Part shown: in pieces, positions 23,698 to 37,200 of the stretch | How the letters are laid out: every line of letters starts with the position of its first letter | How positions within the stretch are numbered: position 1 is the stretch's first letter | Assembly: GCA_032622095.1 (NCBI GenBank) | Contig: CP136064.1 | Location: 109,914,004 to 109,978,003, forward strand | Direction of reading: 5' to 3' | Length of the DNA: 64,000 nt | Origin: Siphonodentalium dalli | Lineage: Eukaryota > Mollusca > Scaphopoda > Gadilida > Siphonodentaliidae | Notes under the pieces: generated by a model | Told to the model about the DNA's origin: nothing | Database searches by the model: none | The model's input: only the letters and a program-made list of their open reading frames with translations | Made by a program: the position numbers and the translations under genes

Positions 23698-24588
23698 AGG
23701 CCCTTGTAGCAAGCAATAGGTGAAAGAAATAGTTTAATTAGATTTACAGTGCTTGTCTATATGCTATAATACACCTGAGAACATACATTCTTTTCGTCTT
23801 TAATTGTGAAAAATATGACACAAAATGAACAGTGTAGTAATCATGTACGAATTTCCAATATTGCACAAATCAAAACTTCAGTACATTATGATTGGACAAC
23901 AAACCTTAGGGGGTGGTCACTGATGCCGGCAGAAGTCCTACTTGCAGCTTTTGTGATTAAAGGACATTCTGGAGATTGTTTTTGCTGCTGCAGACTAGAC
24001 CCATGAGCTATGTTGACACAAGATTTTTTGTTAATAAACAGCATATAAATCAATTACACACCTTAAATACATTGTCGACTATTGCATACACGTTGAAGGT
24101 AAGCATGCAGAACAGAGTTTGACTGAGTGTGGACACAGGCCCCCAGAGAAAATAACTAAAATGCCAATATAGACTATACCAGATACGATATCTCGACTTC
24201 GCTTCATTATGTCAAATAAAAGCGAATATTATTGCCAATAAGACACATCTGGGGATATTTTGGCTGCAATTATCAATTTCTAGAATTTATTAGGGCTTTG
24301 ATAGTTTGTGTGGTTTTAGCCAACATCGATCATTTGATCACTGGTATATATTGATTGGTATTTTAGTAATTTTCCCCAGGGGCCTGTGAGTGTGGATACA
24401 AATTTATCACCATCGATGAGGAGGGCATTTAATGTTGTAAATTTATGTGAAGGTGGACGGGAGGGCATTTGCCTGCTTCAAAATGACAGGCCTGTTATAT
24501 TAATACCTAGGTACATTGATAGTCCAGCCCAATTGGTAAACACCTAAAACCTAACTGCAGAGACTGTGTGGGGCTTCACTGGTGAAGA

Positions 24589-24815
24589 CAGTAATGCCCT
24601 AAATAATCGACTCCTTAACCACAGCAGAATTATGGGAAATTTTTCAGGATTTAGTTGGAAATATGGCTTGTTGCCATTCATTGGAAAGCTCTTAGTGAGA
24701 CCCATCAGCGAGAGCTTTCCGATGAATGGCAACAAAGCCATATTTCCGACTAAATCCTGAAAAATTACCCATAGTTCTGCTGTGGTTAAGGAGTCGATTA
24801 TTTAGGGCATTAATG
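24589..24815. mobile_element. pogo/Tigger-like MITE, copy A
   Basis: Long inverted repeat, about 105 bp per arm, starting CAGTAATGCCCTAAATAATC and ending with its near complement. Related to copies at 25350, 42801 and 45196; copies C and D have TA on both sides, fitting Tc1/mariner-pogo insertion. Lies just beyond the SFSWAP 3' end. Confidence 0.75.
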
Positions 24816-25031
24816 TATGTCTGGACCAAAATAACTCAACACACAGGTCAAAGAGAGTGAAGATACTGGAGATAATACAACAATTGTCACAAAGCACTAT
24901 AGTACTGGTCAAACTCAAAACAGGGTTGAGCTACATCCAACGCCATCATAAGTCTGCGTTTGAATGCCTAATGATTGGCATGACAATCCTACATAATTAG
25001 GAGCATATCATCCATGCTTCTCACAAGCATA

Positions 25032-25037
25032 TTTATT
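25032..25037 (-). terminator. AATAAA poly(A) signal of SFSWAP
   Basis: On the minus strand, about 100 nt downstream of the stop codon at 25137-25139; would give a short 3' UTR. Confidence 0.5.
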
Positions 25038-25136
25038 GGCTTTCCCCCATTGGATGGAGTCTGGATTGCTATGCGTAAGTCTTCTCTCAGCACACGACCA
25101 CTAGGGCGGGTTTCCTAAGTGGCAATGTCACAGGTG

Positions 25137-25202
25137 TCACGTGTCCTCTCCATGCTCGTACCGACTGGCCTTCAGCAATGCTCTGACTTTTAGGACCATG
25201 CT
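25137..25202 (-). CDS. SFSWAP: SFSWAP terminal exon (22 codons)
   Basis: Acceptor with a long pyrimidine tract (TTATTTCCCCTCTGTTCACAG) ends at 25203. Reads SMVLKVRALLKASRYEHGED then T and TGA. Phase 0, matching the phase-0 end of the exon at 28567. KVRALLKAS is the diagnostic C-terminal motif of the family. Too short for standard ORF detection. Confidence 0.8.
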   Translation of the reverse strand, partial: SMVLKVRALLKASRYEHGEDT

Positions 25203-28200
25203 CTGTGAACAGAGGGGAAATAATCAGATAAAATGGGTTCGTTGAACATGATTGCCAAAAGCAAATGAATATCAACATGTTTCTCCACAGCATAGAACAA
25301 CTAATTCATATATGGCTCATGATTTGCAATGTTTATCAATAACTTAATACAGTAATGCTCTAAGTAATCGACTTTTTAACCACAGCAGAATTATGGGTAA
25401 CTTTTCAGGATTTAGTCGGAAATATGGCTTGTTGCCATTCATCAGAAAGCTATCCCCGAGATATCCACAAAACACACTTTGTGAGAGAAGATTCAGTTTG
25501 ATTCTGTTATGTTTTCGCAAAAAACACATTGGTTTGTTTATCATCAGTCATGAAATTATCCATAGATTTCCGGAAATCATCAGCTTTTGTCGCAAATTTT
25601 CAGCGTAAACAACAGCCACATGTTCTTATAATAACACAATGACAATTTGGTTAAACCTCTGTCAAGCTGGTTCTGTCAGAGAAAATGGGTGCATACTGCA
25701 CTAAACGACTTCTCCTTCGCAGGATCTATCATAAACTCAAAAGGCAAAATAAGTCGAAAATGAAGTGTAATTTTACGAAAAACAGTCTGAGCCAATCCCT
25801 AGCTGCATCATGTAGAGAGGGTATTGTGAGAAGCATGTATAAAAAAATTTATTGAAATCGGTTCATATTTGTTAAAGTTATTAAGACGGACGGACAGATG
25901 CAGTCAATCTTCGAAAGTGGGGGTATAAAAAAGAAAGGAAAATGGTGATATTATGATAAACAAGCTATCTGTACTTTGTAATACTATTGAGATGACATGC
26001 TATTGCATCATCTCCTTATTTAGAACATGCGTGCACAATTTATTATGATTTACAATAGAACCGTAGTAAAATCCTTGTTTCGTGTGTGACCTAATTATAT
26101 GTTTGGATAAAATACGAACTGGATTAATAAATTGTAATCTTTGCAATAACAATTCTATCAGGTACATGTTTTGTCTGATCATTCCCCAATCATGAATCAG
26201 CGTACATTAGCTGGATTTTGACCTCTGTATCTCGATAAATATTGTTACACCCCCTACTCAAAAACACAGCAAGTCAAATAAATTTTTATTGGAAATAAAA
26301 ATAAAGTTGGTAAATAAAAATATATGTAAAATAAAACTATATCAGATGACTGAACTCAGTTGCCCAAGTACATTGATTTAGTCAACTTGAAAAAGAGCAC
26401 TGCCGCATCCCAGTTTTTGTTTTATTGTGATTTATCATGAAATATTGATTAAATTGTACAAAATCTAGCACAAAACCCATAAAAACATAAAAGTTAATAC
26501 TATGACATCTATTTAATGCTAGGCGACAGATAATTCCACATAATACGCAGCATGACGTTCCTGGGTGTTCTGCACACTAAAGGGTTAAATAATCATACTA
26601 TATTTTTGCTTCTATTTAAAGAAGCAGTGGGAATTCTTTGGTCATTTACTTTCATGAAAATCCCCATTATCTTTATAAATTTGGGGATGAAAATCCCCGT
26701 TATCTTTGTAAATTTGAGCACTAGCCAATTCTATTTACGATTTGATTTGATGTCGACATCAGATAGGGTTCCCGCAGGCCTAGAATATCAGAAATATTTG
26801 CACCACGATTGATTCAATTTCAATTTACCGGTACCATATTTAACCCTTTCTGTTCTAAATGATTGATGAGAAGCTATCCCGCAGGACATGTTCAGATAAT
26901 AACGTTGTTTGTTGAACTTATTATCAAAACATTATCCCTCAATAAATAGGACTCCTTCTGTACTTTTATTATCTGTCATCTACTTATATTACTTATACAT
27001 CACTCCAATTCAATAATAGACCATTCAGAAGTACACTTTTTAAACTTGGTGGGAGAATCATCTCCTATATATTTTGAAGACCTCTGTCTGTATGTATGTA
27101 TGTCATTTATACAAATCTACGATTCTCGACCGATCGGGACGAAACTTGGTACGTGTGTGTAGTTTGACCAGGCGGTCGTCGTTGTCGTATTGGCGAGCCT
27201 GTGCGGCGCCCGCTTCGCGCATGCGCAGACGAGATCTCGGAAACGGGTGGAGCTATCGACTTGAAATTTGCTATGTGAATGTATCTTGCCCCGGATACGA
27301 ATTTTATCGGGTCGCCGACCCCGTGCGACGCCAGCTTCGCGCATGCGCAGACCAGATCTCGGAAACGGGTGGAGCTATTGACTTGAAATTTGGTATGTGA
27401 ATGTATCTTGCTCCGGATACAAATTTTATCGGGTCGCCGAGCCCGTGCGACGCCAGCTTCGCGCATGCGCAGACGAGATCTCGGAAACGGGTGGAGCTAT
27501 CGACTTGAAATTTGGTATGTGAATGTATCTTGCCCCAGATACAAATTTTATCGGGTCGCCGAGCCCGTGCGACGCCAGCTTCGTGCATGCGCAGACCAGA
27601 TCTCGGAAACGGGTAGAGCTATCGACTTGAAATTTTGTTTTTGAATAGCCCGGACAACGTCGGGCTGGGTAGAGCTATCGACTTGAAATTTGGTTTTTGA
27701 ATAGCCCGGACAACGTCGGGCTCATCGGCTAGTCTCTTATATATTTTGAAGACCTTTGTTTGTCTGTCTGTATGTCCTTTATAGAATCGAAAACGGGTTG
27801 ACCGATCGAGACCAAACTTCCTATCCAAAGGTAATATCCCAACGAGAATCGTCGACGTCGCATTTTGGAGAAGCCCAGAGCACCCATTCTCCACTCTCAG
27901 TCACAAAAAAACGGCACTGCGGTGGTTAATTAAGTGATAATTTAATGAGCGTTTGTTTTTGACGCATCGCTATAAAGAGCATTTGTTTACCATTCAACGT
28001 TATTAGCATCTGCAGAGAGATATACGGGCCATAGTACTCTTACAACATTTCTGCAATATAATTGCCTCAAAGTGTTCACCGATCGGGACGAAACTTGGTA
28101 CCGGTACGTGTGTGTAGTTTGACCAGGCGGTCAACGTTGTCGTATTGGCGAGCCCGTGCGGCGCCCGCTTCGCGCATGCGCAGACGAGATCTCGGAAACG

Positions 28201-31200
28201 GGTGGAGCTATCGACTTGAAATTTGCTATGTGAATGTATCTTGCCCCGGATACAAATTTTATCAGGTCGCCTAGCCCGTGCGACGCAAGCTTCGCGCATG
28301 CGCAGACGAGATCTCGGAAACGGGTTGAGCTATCGACTTGAAATTTGGTTTTTGAATAGCCCGGACAACGTCGGGCTCATCGGCTAGTTTAGTATATAAA
28401 GAGATAAATTGAGGGGGACCTAACCATCTGCAGAGAATTGGCCCTGAAAAACCTTGAAAACTGTAGAGAAATGGCCTCAACCTCAATTAGATATCAGATT
28501 TTTCATCAACAGAAAAGTGCCGAATTTCAGACATACCACTTAAAAAATGAACATCTGATAAATTACCTGTGATGGTGGGTTCGTTCCACTCCCGGGAGTA
28601 CTACTCCTACTATAGCTGTCTGACTCTCTCACTTGAGTACTGACAGGAGTACTTGTGCCGCTACTACTGTTCATTTCCAATTGATTACTGATAGGAGTAC
28701 TTCTCCCGCTACTCCTGTCAGTATCTGTCAATCGTTCACTCACAGGTGTACTTGTCCCACTACTCCTGCTTGACTCCGAGGTGGGACTGCTTGCACCACT
28801 GCGACTACCCTGGCTTTCAGATTCTTCGCTATGATCCAAGTTAGATACTCTGGAATTATGTAAACTGTGAGATAAATTTATTCGCAAAACTGGTATCCAC
28901 AACATTTAGAAGAATATTGATTGAGAGATTCATAACATAAATAAAGAATTTGTTTAGGATGACCAATACTGCCAAGATTGCTTATGTTATTAATAATTTT
29001 TTCTGAATGTATCAAACCATTTAGATATATCGTCGGTGGGCTTCCAAAAGGATATATACTAATTTTTGCAAATTTACAGGGGAAGCAAAAAACTGAACAA
29101 ATCTGAACTGTGTTGTCAAATAACAAGAACTATGTATATATACAAGCCTTGAAATAGGGTGCCTGTCATTTGCAGAATGAGGTCCCCAGAGGGTGAATTT
29201 AGTGATGCTACCCCGCATAGCAGGCTAGCATCACCAAATTCACCCTCTGGGGACCTCATTCTGCTTACAACTCAGCCGAATGAGGTTCCCAGAGGGTGAA
29301 TTTGGTGATGCTAGCCCGCTATGCGGGGTAGCATCACTAAATTCACCCTCTGGGGACCTCATTTTACAAATGACAGGCACACTATATCAAGGCTTGTATA
29401 TATAATAAGTTCACACAATATGCCCATGAGACATGAAATAAGAGATTTTTTGGGGAATTTTTTTTTTTTTTATTGACATGTCACCAATTTTCAACGTACT
29501 TTTTTCTACATCTGAGGTTTTGGAATAGAGGCAGGAAAGTTGTATGCTAAACATTAAATTTGGATTATCTCGCTTTCCTTGTGTGTACCAGAACGGGTAT
29601 GAGGTTCCAGCGCTTTCCATTTGTTGTGTGTTCGATATCCAATACTCTGTGTACTCAAGGATGTGTCTCCAAACAATTAAAATAGTTGTACGATATTTTA
29701 GAAAACACAAATTCAGTCACCCAACCAAAATGAACTTATACAATATTTTGGAAATAACAACTCAATAATGAGGGAAAAAGTATTTTCCAGATGTCTAAGG
29801 AGCACACACTCTAAATATATTGTGTAATTTGACACAGAGAATCTGATTATGCAAAAAAGTTTTTCCCGCCAAAACCGGGTATAGATTCTTTTAGAAGCCC
29901 ACAGACAGCAGCTTACAAACAAACACAATTCAAGACGCTGCCTCAGCATCTGTCATTAACCCTTTCAATACAAAATGAATTCTTCTTCAACCAGGTTATA
30001 ACAGTATCGATTTGATTTGTCAATTAATCATTTGGAGGGGTTTTCAAGAAATGTAAGCAGACGTCAGACATAGGAAAAGTTAATACAAGTGCAGAAGGTT
30101 TCTGATTCATCGGTGGGAAATATTCCCGTAGGAAACTACTCGTCAATAAATAATATAGTTATTATACAATGTTGTGTACAGTATGAGTTTTTCTTGTACT
30201 CGTCCAGGTTGTGATGAAAAGTCATATTGGACTTTGGTGAAAAGTCCAATATGACTTTTCATCACAACCTGGACGAGTACAAGAAAAACTCATACTGTAC
30301 ATAGTCCAAGTCTTCTCGTACTAAAGCCGGCTAAGATATTGGGATGGAGGTGCCGGTCTTTAGTCCGAGTTCCAGGCCCATGCATTCCTATGACATGACT
30401 TAAGCGTTAGTGACCCGCTCAAATAAAACCACAATTATATGAAATAAAATATCACAATTGCGACAATAAACGGATATTTTCAACAGAAGACATGCTATTT
30501 GATCTGAAACCCACATCAGTTGTGAATTGAAAGCGGTAATTTAATGCGAAAAGAGACATTTATCGCAATGTTTACAATTTTTTTAAAGTATGCGAACTCA
30601 GTTGACCTCGCGAACTGTGTTCGACATTTTCCGTTGAAAATATTCCGTAGATTTTGGACTAACAACGCAAATTACGATGAATTCTCCATTGTAATCGTAA
30701 TTATGTGTGTCAATAAATAAAAAATAAATAGATTAATTAAACATTGGAGATATAAATGTAATACATTAAATAAATTACGGGAATTATAACCCTCTCAAAG
30801 TTTTTAACCTTAAGTTTGAAAAGTCCCACTAAAACGGAAGAACTATATTTCGAAACTGTGTGATTCGGTTCTCCGATTATTTTATCAACACAAAAGTCAA
30901 AATGCACATGGATGAAAATCACACGCATGGCAAGTCAGACACAAGAGTTCTAATTTGCTCCAATTTTGACAAGTTGCTTGAGAAAATTGTCAACAAAACT
31001 ACCTTTCTGATCCTCCATTATGTCATTAAGTTTTTAGTGCGGGAATTGTTCTCAAAGCACATTGGAAACTGGACTTTGCGGCGATCGGTTTTCTCCATTT
31101 TGTTCGGAAAACCCTGCGCTATATATAGAAACGGAAACTAGAATACTCAGAACAAACACCGGACAATGCCGAAGTTCTTCGGAACCTGAGTTCGGCTTTC

Positions 31201-34200
31201 AGTTAAGTAAACAAACAGAAAAAACAACGATGTTTGTGGCAATCAACCGGAATATTCTATGTGTAATTTAACATTAAAGTTAGATTATTATACACCATTC
31301 TGAGTGTAATTTCTGACCATAAGATGTCACTCTTTCCGACGTATATAGCATCATGTATTGCTTTGTTAGGTAAATCGAGTAAAATACACCACAGATTCCC
31401 GCCACAGATCCTGGGCGTAACTCGTGTCATAAGAAGGCTATGCGCGCGATCTCGGACTAAAGACCGGCACCTCCATCCCAATATCTTAGCCGGCTTTAGT
31501 ACGAGAAGACTTGGACTAACTGTACACAACATTGTATAATGACATTTTTATTATCCATCTGTATGTTTATCCAAATTTTGGGAATAAAACTTTAGTGGTT
31601 ACTTTTGGTATTTGTCGGCACTTAATTCTCAATAAAAGCCTGTATTTGATCATCAGAAAGCATGATTAGGAATAGTCAACACAGAAATGAAAAAAAAATT
31701 CAATGCGGAACTGAAACATCTGCTAAATCCACCAGTGTTGCGCGCATCACAATTTCACTGATTCATTTCGCAAAAGTTAATTCGTGACGTCATAGAGTCC
31801 CGATAAAAAAGTCATATTGCACACTTGGGAGTCCAATATGACATTCGGGAGTCCAATATGACTTTCTCCTGGATTATCACGTGGCGGCTTTTGCCCAATC
31901 CGAAATGTTAGTTAAGGGATGGATAATAATATTCAGTATAGAAAGGGTTAATATAGGTATCAATCATCTGGATCTCATGCTTTGCTCCCACGATTATCGT
32001 ATAAATCACTATGTAGCATAGCTATGGGTACCACCCCTCTGTTTAAATATTATTTTTCATTGTATTGTAATTTCAAGTAATGTTTAATTAACTGGCAGTT
32101 ATCAACCCTTTATAAATAGGCTTACTAAAGCATCATTGACTAGTAGTTAGCCCACAGACAACATTCAGATAATAAGTCCAACAGGTCGTTTGTTCAACTT
32201 ATTATCTGAATATTTCCCTCCAATAAATAGGACTCCTTCTGCACTTTTATTATCAGTTATCTGCTTGTTTTCCTGAAAACTCCTCCCGATGAACAATAAA
32301 CCATTCCAAAGTATACTTTAATAATTGAGTGGGAGAATCCATTTAGTATAGAAAGGGTTAATAGATATGAACATTTATTTTCATTGTAAAACAGTCCTAT
32401 TTCATTCTTATTATGAACATTATATTTATACATAAATTGTGTCATTTCACTCTAATTTTATTTTTACAATACTTAAAGACATATTATGGACATATTCAAG
32501 TGCGCGAAACTGATAAGTTAGTACTCAGGTGCTATGCCAACATGGGGAGTGTAGCATTCTACGAACATCGCTGAAAATTTCAAAGAAAAAAAAGACCATA
32601 CCACTCCATAGATATCATCATCTGAACTATGCTCAATTGTAAATATTTACATCTCGATTTGGGACGCAACCAGAGCTGTTAAGTTTCACGGATTGTCTGT
32701 GAGACTCCCGGATTGCCTCGGCAATTCCTCAAATATGGATAACCCCAATATCTCCCGGATTCAGCAAAACCCTGCATTCAAATAAAAAAAAAACGATGTT
32801 TTCTTATTTTTCGAATTTGTGATTTCAATTGTTGGAATGTTACCTCTGATTTAAATTGTGGAATGTGTGCATTTCTTTGGGGGATTCCTTATTGCCGGTA
32901 CCGTAAATACCCACTCATCAACATTCACTTTTGATGTTACCTCTGATTGAAGACTGATATTAATTGATTTTCACACTCTGGTGAAGCCACACACATAAAG
33001 GGTGTAGTTATAGTATACAATAGGTATAATCACAAGTGTGCAGCTGTATTGTTAGCCCTCATTGATGAACAGTTCTTAGTAACGGATTAATGGTATGCAT
33101 TGCGAACGGAACGTGTACATTTCGTTTGCGGGTAAAATTGTAAGACGTGTCATTTTGTACTTTCGTTTTCACCCATTCATGCCCGGTTGTAACCTTTGTA
33201 ACTCAGGTTCGTTTTTACTTATTTTAAACGAAGTTTCTGCTTCTTAAAATGTGTTAATAAATTGTGGAATGTGTGCATTTCTTTGGGGGATTTTGTACTT
33301 TCGGTTTCGCGCATATCCGGCTGTATCCGGTGAAATTCTGAGTATTTTCACTTAGTTTATACGAAGTGTCTGCTTCTTTCTCTTCAATAAATGGTGGTGT
33401 CTCCCACTCACCAACAGGACATTCCTTACCATTTTATTTAGGTCTATATATTTATAAAATAAACAAAAACTCATAAAAACTTGTAATCTTCATCATAAAA
33501 ATGATTTTTGGAACATACCTCCAGCAAAAATCTCCCGGTTTGACATTTTCAAAACTTAACAGGTCTGGATGCAACTATTGGTGATAAACTAATACAAAAG
33601 ATTTTGTCATTGAGAGTCATTGCATTTAATTAGGTAGTGTGTGTTGTCAACTTGGATTAATATTCGTAAAAATAACAACTTTGAGCAAGATTATTCTCCA
33701 TTTCTATTTGATCATCCTACCGTAGTGTTTCACATCACTTTAATATCATCAAATATTCTAGCAAATCCATCATATTTCTCCATATTAGATTATATGGGAG
33801 AAATGGACTGTAATCAGAGAGGAGTCATACATGCTGAAGTTCAATTTACTCTCTAAAATCACCTTTCTGTGGTTCAATCAAGCCTTGAAATAGTGTCTGT
33901 CATTTGCAGAATGAGGTTCGCAGAGGGTGAATTTAGTGATGCTACCCCGCATAGCGGGCTAGCATCACCAAATTCACCCTCTGGGAACCTCACTCTGCTG
34001 AGGTGTAAGCAGAATGAGGTCCCCAGAGGGTGAATTTGGTGATGCTAGCCCACTATGCGGGGTAGCATCACTAAATTCACCCTCTGGGGACCTCATTCTG
34101 CAAATGACAGACACACTATTTCAAGGCTTGGATTCAATAAGTAGTATGCAATACAAAAGGTCATTTATAATACCATTATAATGATAGGATAGAATTATTT

Positions 34201-37200
34201 TACACACATATATAGCAATGTTACATAAAATTTTACAGTTAAATTATCTATTATATATTTTGGAAGATCTGTGTGTGTGTGTTCGCGATGGACTCGAACA
34301 CGGCTGGACCGATTTCGACCAAACTTGGTACGGACACGTAATTCGACCCGGGAACGAACATGGGCCTATTGATTTTCAGATCCGAGGTCAACTTTTCACG
34401 TGCCGAGGTCAAATCTGTTTTTACGCTGTGTTACGGGACTTTCATTTGAGTTCGGTGCTTACAAATCGATTCGAAACAGCGCGAATAATAAAATGCCAGT
34501 CATAATAATGACACTGTGAGCATCTTTCGTGTTTCCTCTTTCCAACGATATATAATGCGTATGTATCCGTTTTAGTTATCTGCCTCAATTATCAAGAAGA
34601 AGTGGTACTATCTTCCATCAGGATAAAAACAATGCGTAACTTCTATGACGTCGTTAGAGGTCATAACGTTAGATCACGTTAACGCTTAACCGGCCGATGC
34701 ATTTAACTGTTTCAGACGTCTTGGCGATATCTCGGGCACCGATGTAAATTTATCTTTACGTTGAAACTTGATAATTACCACCATTTTTGGGGTGTTAGTG
34801 TTTGACCCCACCTGACCTTGACCTTCAAAATGGTCAATTCAAGGTCAAAGCCCGGACGAAGTCGGGTCACCTTCTAGTATTATATATTCAAGGGGGTGAT
34901 ATAGTGAGACAAGACTGTCTTCCTGTCACCCCCATTATAATATTTAATTACACCAATATAATCAGTAAATACACTTAAATATGTTGTTTTGAGATATGCA
35001 TACTGGTTATGAGAGAGGTCACTTCTCCCTGGGACAAAATAAAAGTGGTATATTTTAGGGAGAAAATGACTGTGGTAATTTGGAATACTCTGTGGGTTCA
35101 TATTGATAGTCCTACGATGCTTTCAGGGCTTCACATAGACAGATCAACTTCAGGCCAAAATACTGAGTAACGAGAGGCCGATCACGATCGGCAGATGTTT
35201 AACCCATACCTTGGCGATAGTGATTAGCTATTTTCAAAATCTGTATACCAATTTTTTCATGAGTATAAGACTTTCAACAATTCACAGCTTGCTATTAATT
35301 AATAGTTCCCAAGTTGAATCAGACTTATTGGGCAACTTGCTCACATAAAGACAATATGACCATGGATATGGCATTAAATTTCAAGATACAATGTCTGTAA
35401 ACAGCAGAATATTATTAAATATGGGGTAAATATTTTCAAAACCATTCAATCAATACCAAAATTTATACAGGTGAAGAAATTTATGTGTCATGATTAACCT
35501 GGATGAGATTATAAAAGTTATCGGTGAGAAATATTTTACCAATAAGTAGTCTCAAGAATACCAGCACCATTATTATTCTGCAGCCCAAATGCAATTGAGT
35601 GAATTTAAAAATAATATATTTCATCTGATGATGAATATTGGTCAATTGGTGGCTTATAGAAATCCTTACTGAACCTGGTTCAAGGTGAAAGGGATAATTT
35701 AATATCTGCCTATCGGATATCATGTGTCTATGGAATGGGTTAATTTTAATCGCAAAATCCATGCAAGCGAAAAGTGGGTAACTCCAACACAGATACATGT
35801 ATGTGTTATAGAGTGATAAAGCTAAATAACCCAACCACAGTCAGACATATGCACCACCATAGCTGTTAAAGATATAATAGTTATGAAATTAAGCACATAA
35901 CAACTCTATTTATCTACTTCTTACATTGGAATCTGAGTCATAATATTGTTGTGTTAGCTACATATTAAAAAGTTATGAGATCATTGAATTAGAGACCAAT
36001 CAATACTTGAACATTTATACAAGTGATGGGTGTATAGACCTGGATATTAAATGTGATTGATAATGGTTGGATATAAAATATTTTAAAGCAGAATTATTAC
36101 ATAAGTAAAGGTGAGATATGAGAATGGTCAGATTGATAATATTAGAGTCATAACATTGGATTGCATACAGTATATCTATGGTTAACTTTATTCTAAGCTG
36201 ATCATTTGAAAGATACAATGTCTGTAAACAGCAGAATATCATAAAATATGCAAGGGAAAAGTGGATCACCATCAACCTGGACATAGAATAGGAGAATGAT
36301 CACATGAAAAACATCAGAAGACCATATGATGTGCAGAGAGGGTTAATAATGTTCAATGATGTCATATGATGGAACTATGGAATGGGTGGGTTAATTTATT
36401 TCTAAGTTACAGTGTGAGTGTAAACAAAAATGTCTATAAACAAAAATGTCTGTAAAATATCCCAACAAATAAACAATGGACTATTCCAATTTGTAATTTT
36501 GGAATACAGTAGGTGTACATTAACTAATAATGAACCCGTTTCAACAAATGGGTTAACTTAATATTGCACAGAACAGAATAGAGACCCATCCATTAATTAT
36601 ATTCTTGACAGCCACCTGCAACCCACCAAGGCTATCTAACTCAATATAGTGTACAGCTAAAATAAATAAAACTAATAAGAGAGGCACTGTGTGAGACAAC
36701 TTGTCTTAAAATCCAACACTGGCAGACAACAGCTATTTAGTTACATTATCAGTTACTTGAATTACAAATGGCCATAACTCTGTTAAAATATATCAGATCA
36801 AACCCAAATTTGAACTTGATTTGTATTTTGGGGTGAGGATCATATGTATCAAATTTGGTGCTGATCAGATGAAAAATATTTAAGTCTTCACAACTTGGAT
36901 GAATTCTATTTAAAAACAAGAGTGGAAAGGGTTAACAAAACAATACCAAAATCCATACAGATAAAGAACGTGCTAACAAAGACCTAGGTAAGAAATATGA
37001 GGCAGATCATAAGCAAATTGTTTGACTTAGATACATCAGATAGAATTTGTGCGCAGATTTAATTATTTTCTAAATCGATCAACTGATCGATACCAAAAAC
37101 TATACAGGTGAGGGGTGTGTCATCATAAACCTACATTTCAAATATGAACACAATCGGACAAAAACCACTTGGGTTATTGCATCGGATAGCACATGCCCAT

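Larger units (their letters stand above)
29956..31951. mobile_element. piggyBac-like element, 2.0 kb, non-autonomous
   Basis: TTAACCCTTTCAATACAAAA at the left and CAGTATAGAAAGGGTTAA at the right: TTAA flanks and CCCTTTC ends. The interior is occupied by a second TIR element (30162-31540). No transposase frame. Confidence 0.6.

Noticed and set aside
23958-24008. Minus-strand candidate for the SFSWAP last exon reading SSKNNLQNVL-stop, similar to the human C-terminus
   Set aside because: No KVRAML motif, weaker acceptor, and the 25137-25202 exon fits motif, phase and splice site better.
24067-24130. Possible minus-strand exon (QTLFCMLTFNVY)
   Set aside because: No match to SFSWAP, lies beyond its 3' end and has no partner exon.
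27187-27640. Regularly spaced repeats as a CRISPR array
   Set aside because: Units are 122 bp with no spacers, in a eukaryotic Helitron-like element.
27074-27644. Overlapping Arg/Ala-rich ORFs on both strands
   Set aside because: They come from the 122-bp Helitron units and exist in several frames at once.
30860-31271. ORFs inside the 1.38-kb TIR element as a transposase
   Set aside because: No catalytic motif or recognised domain; too short.
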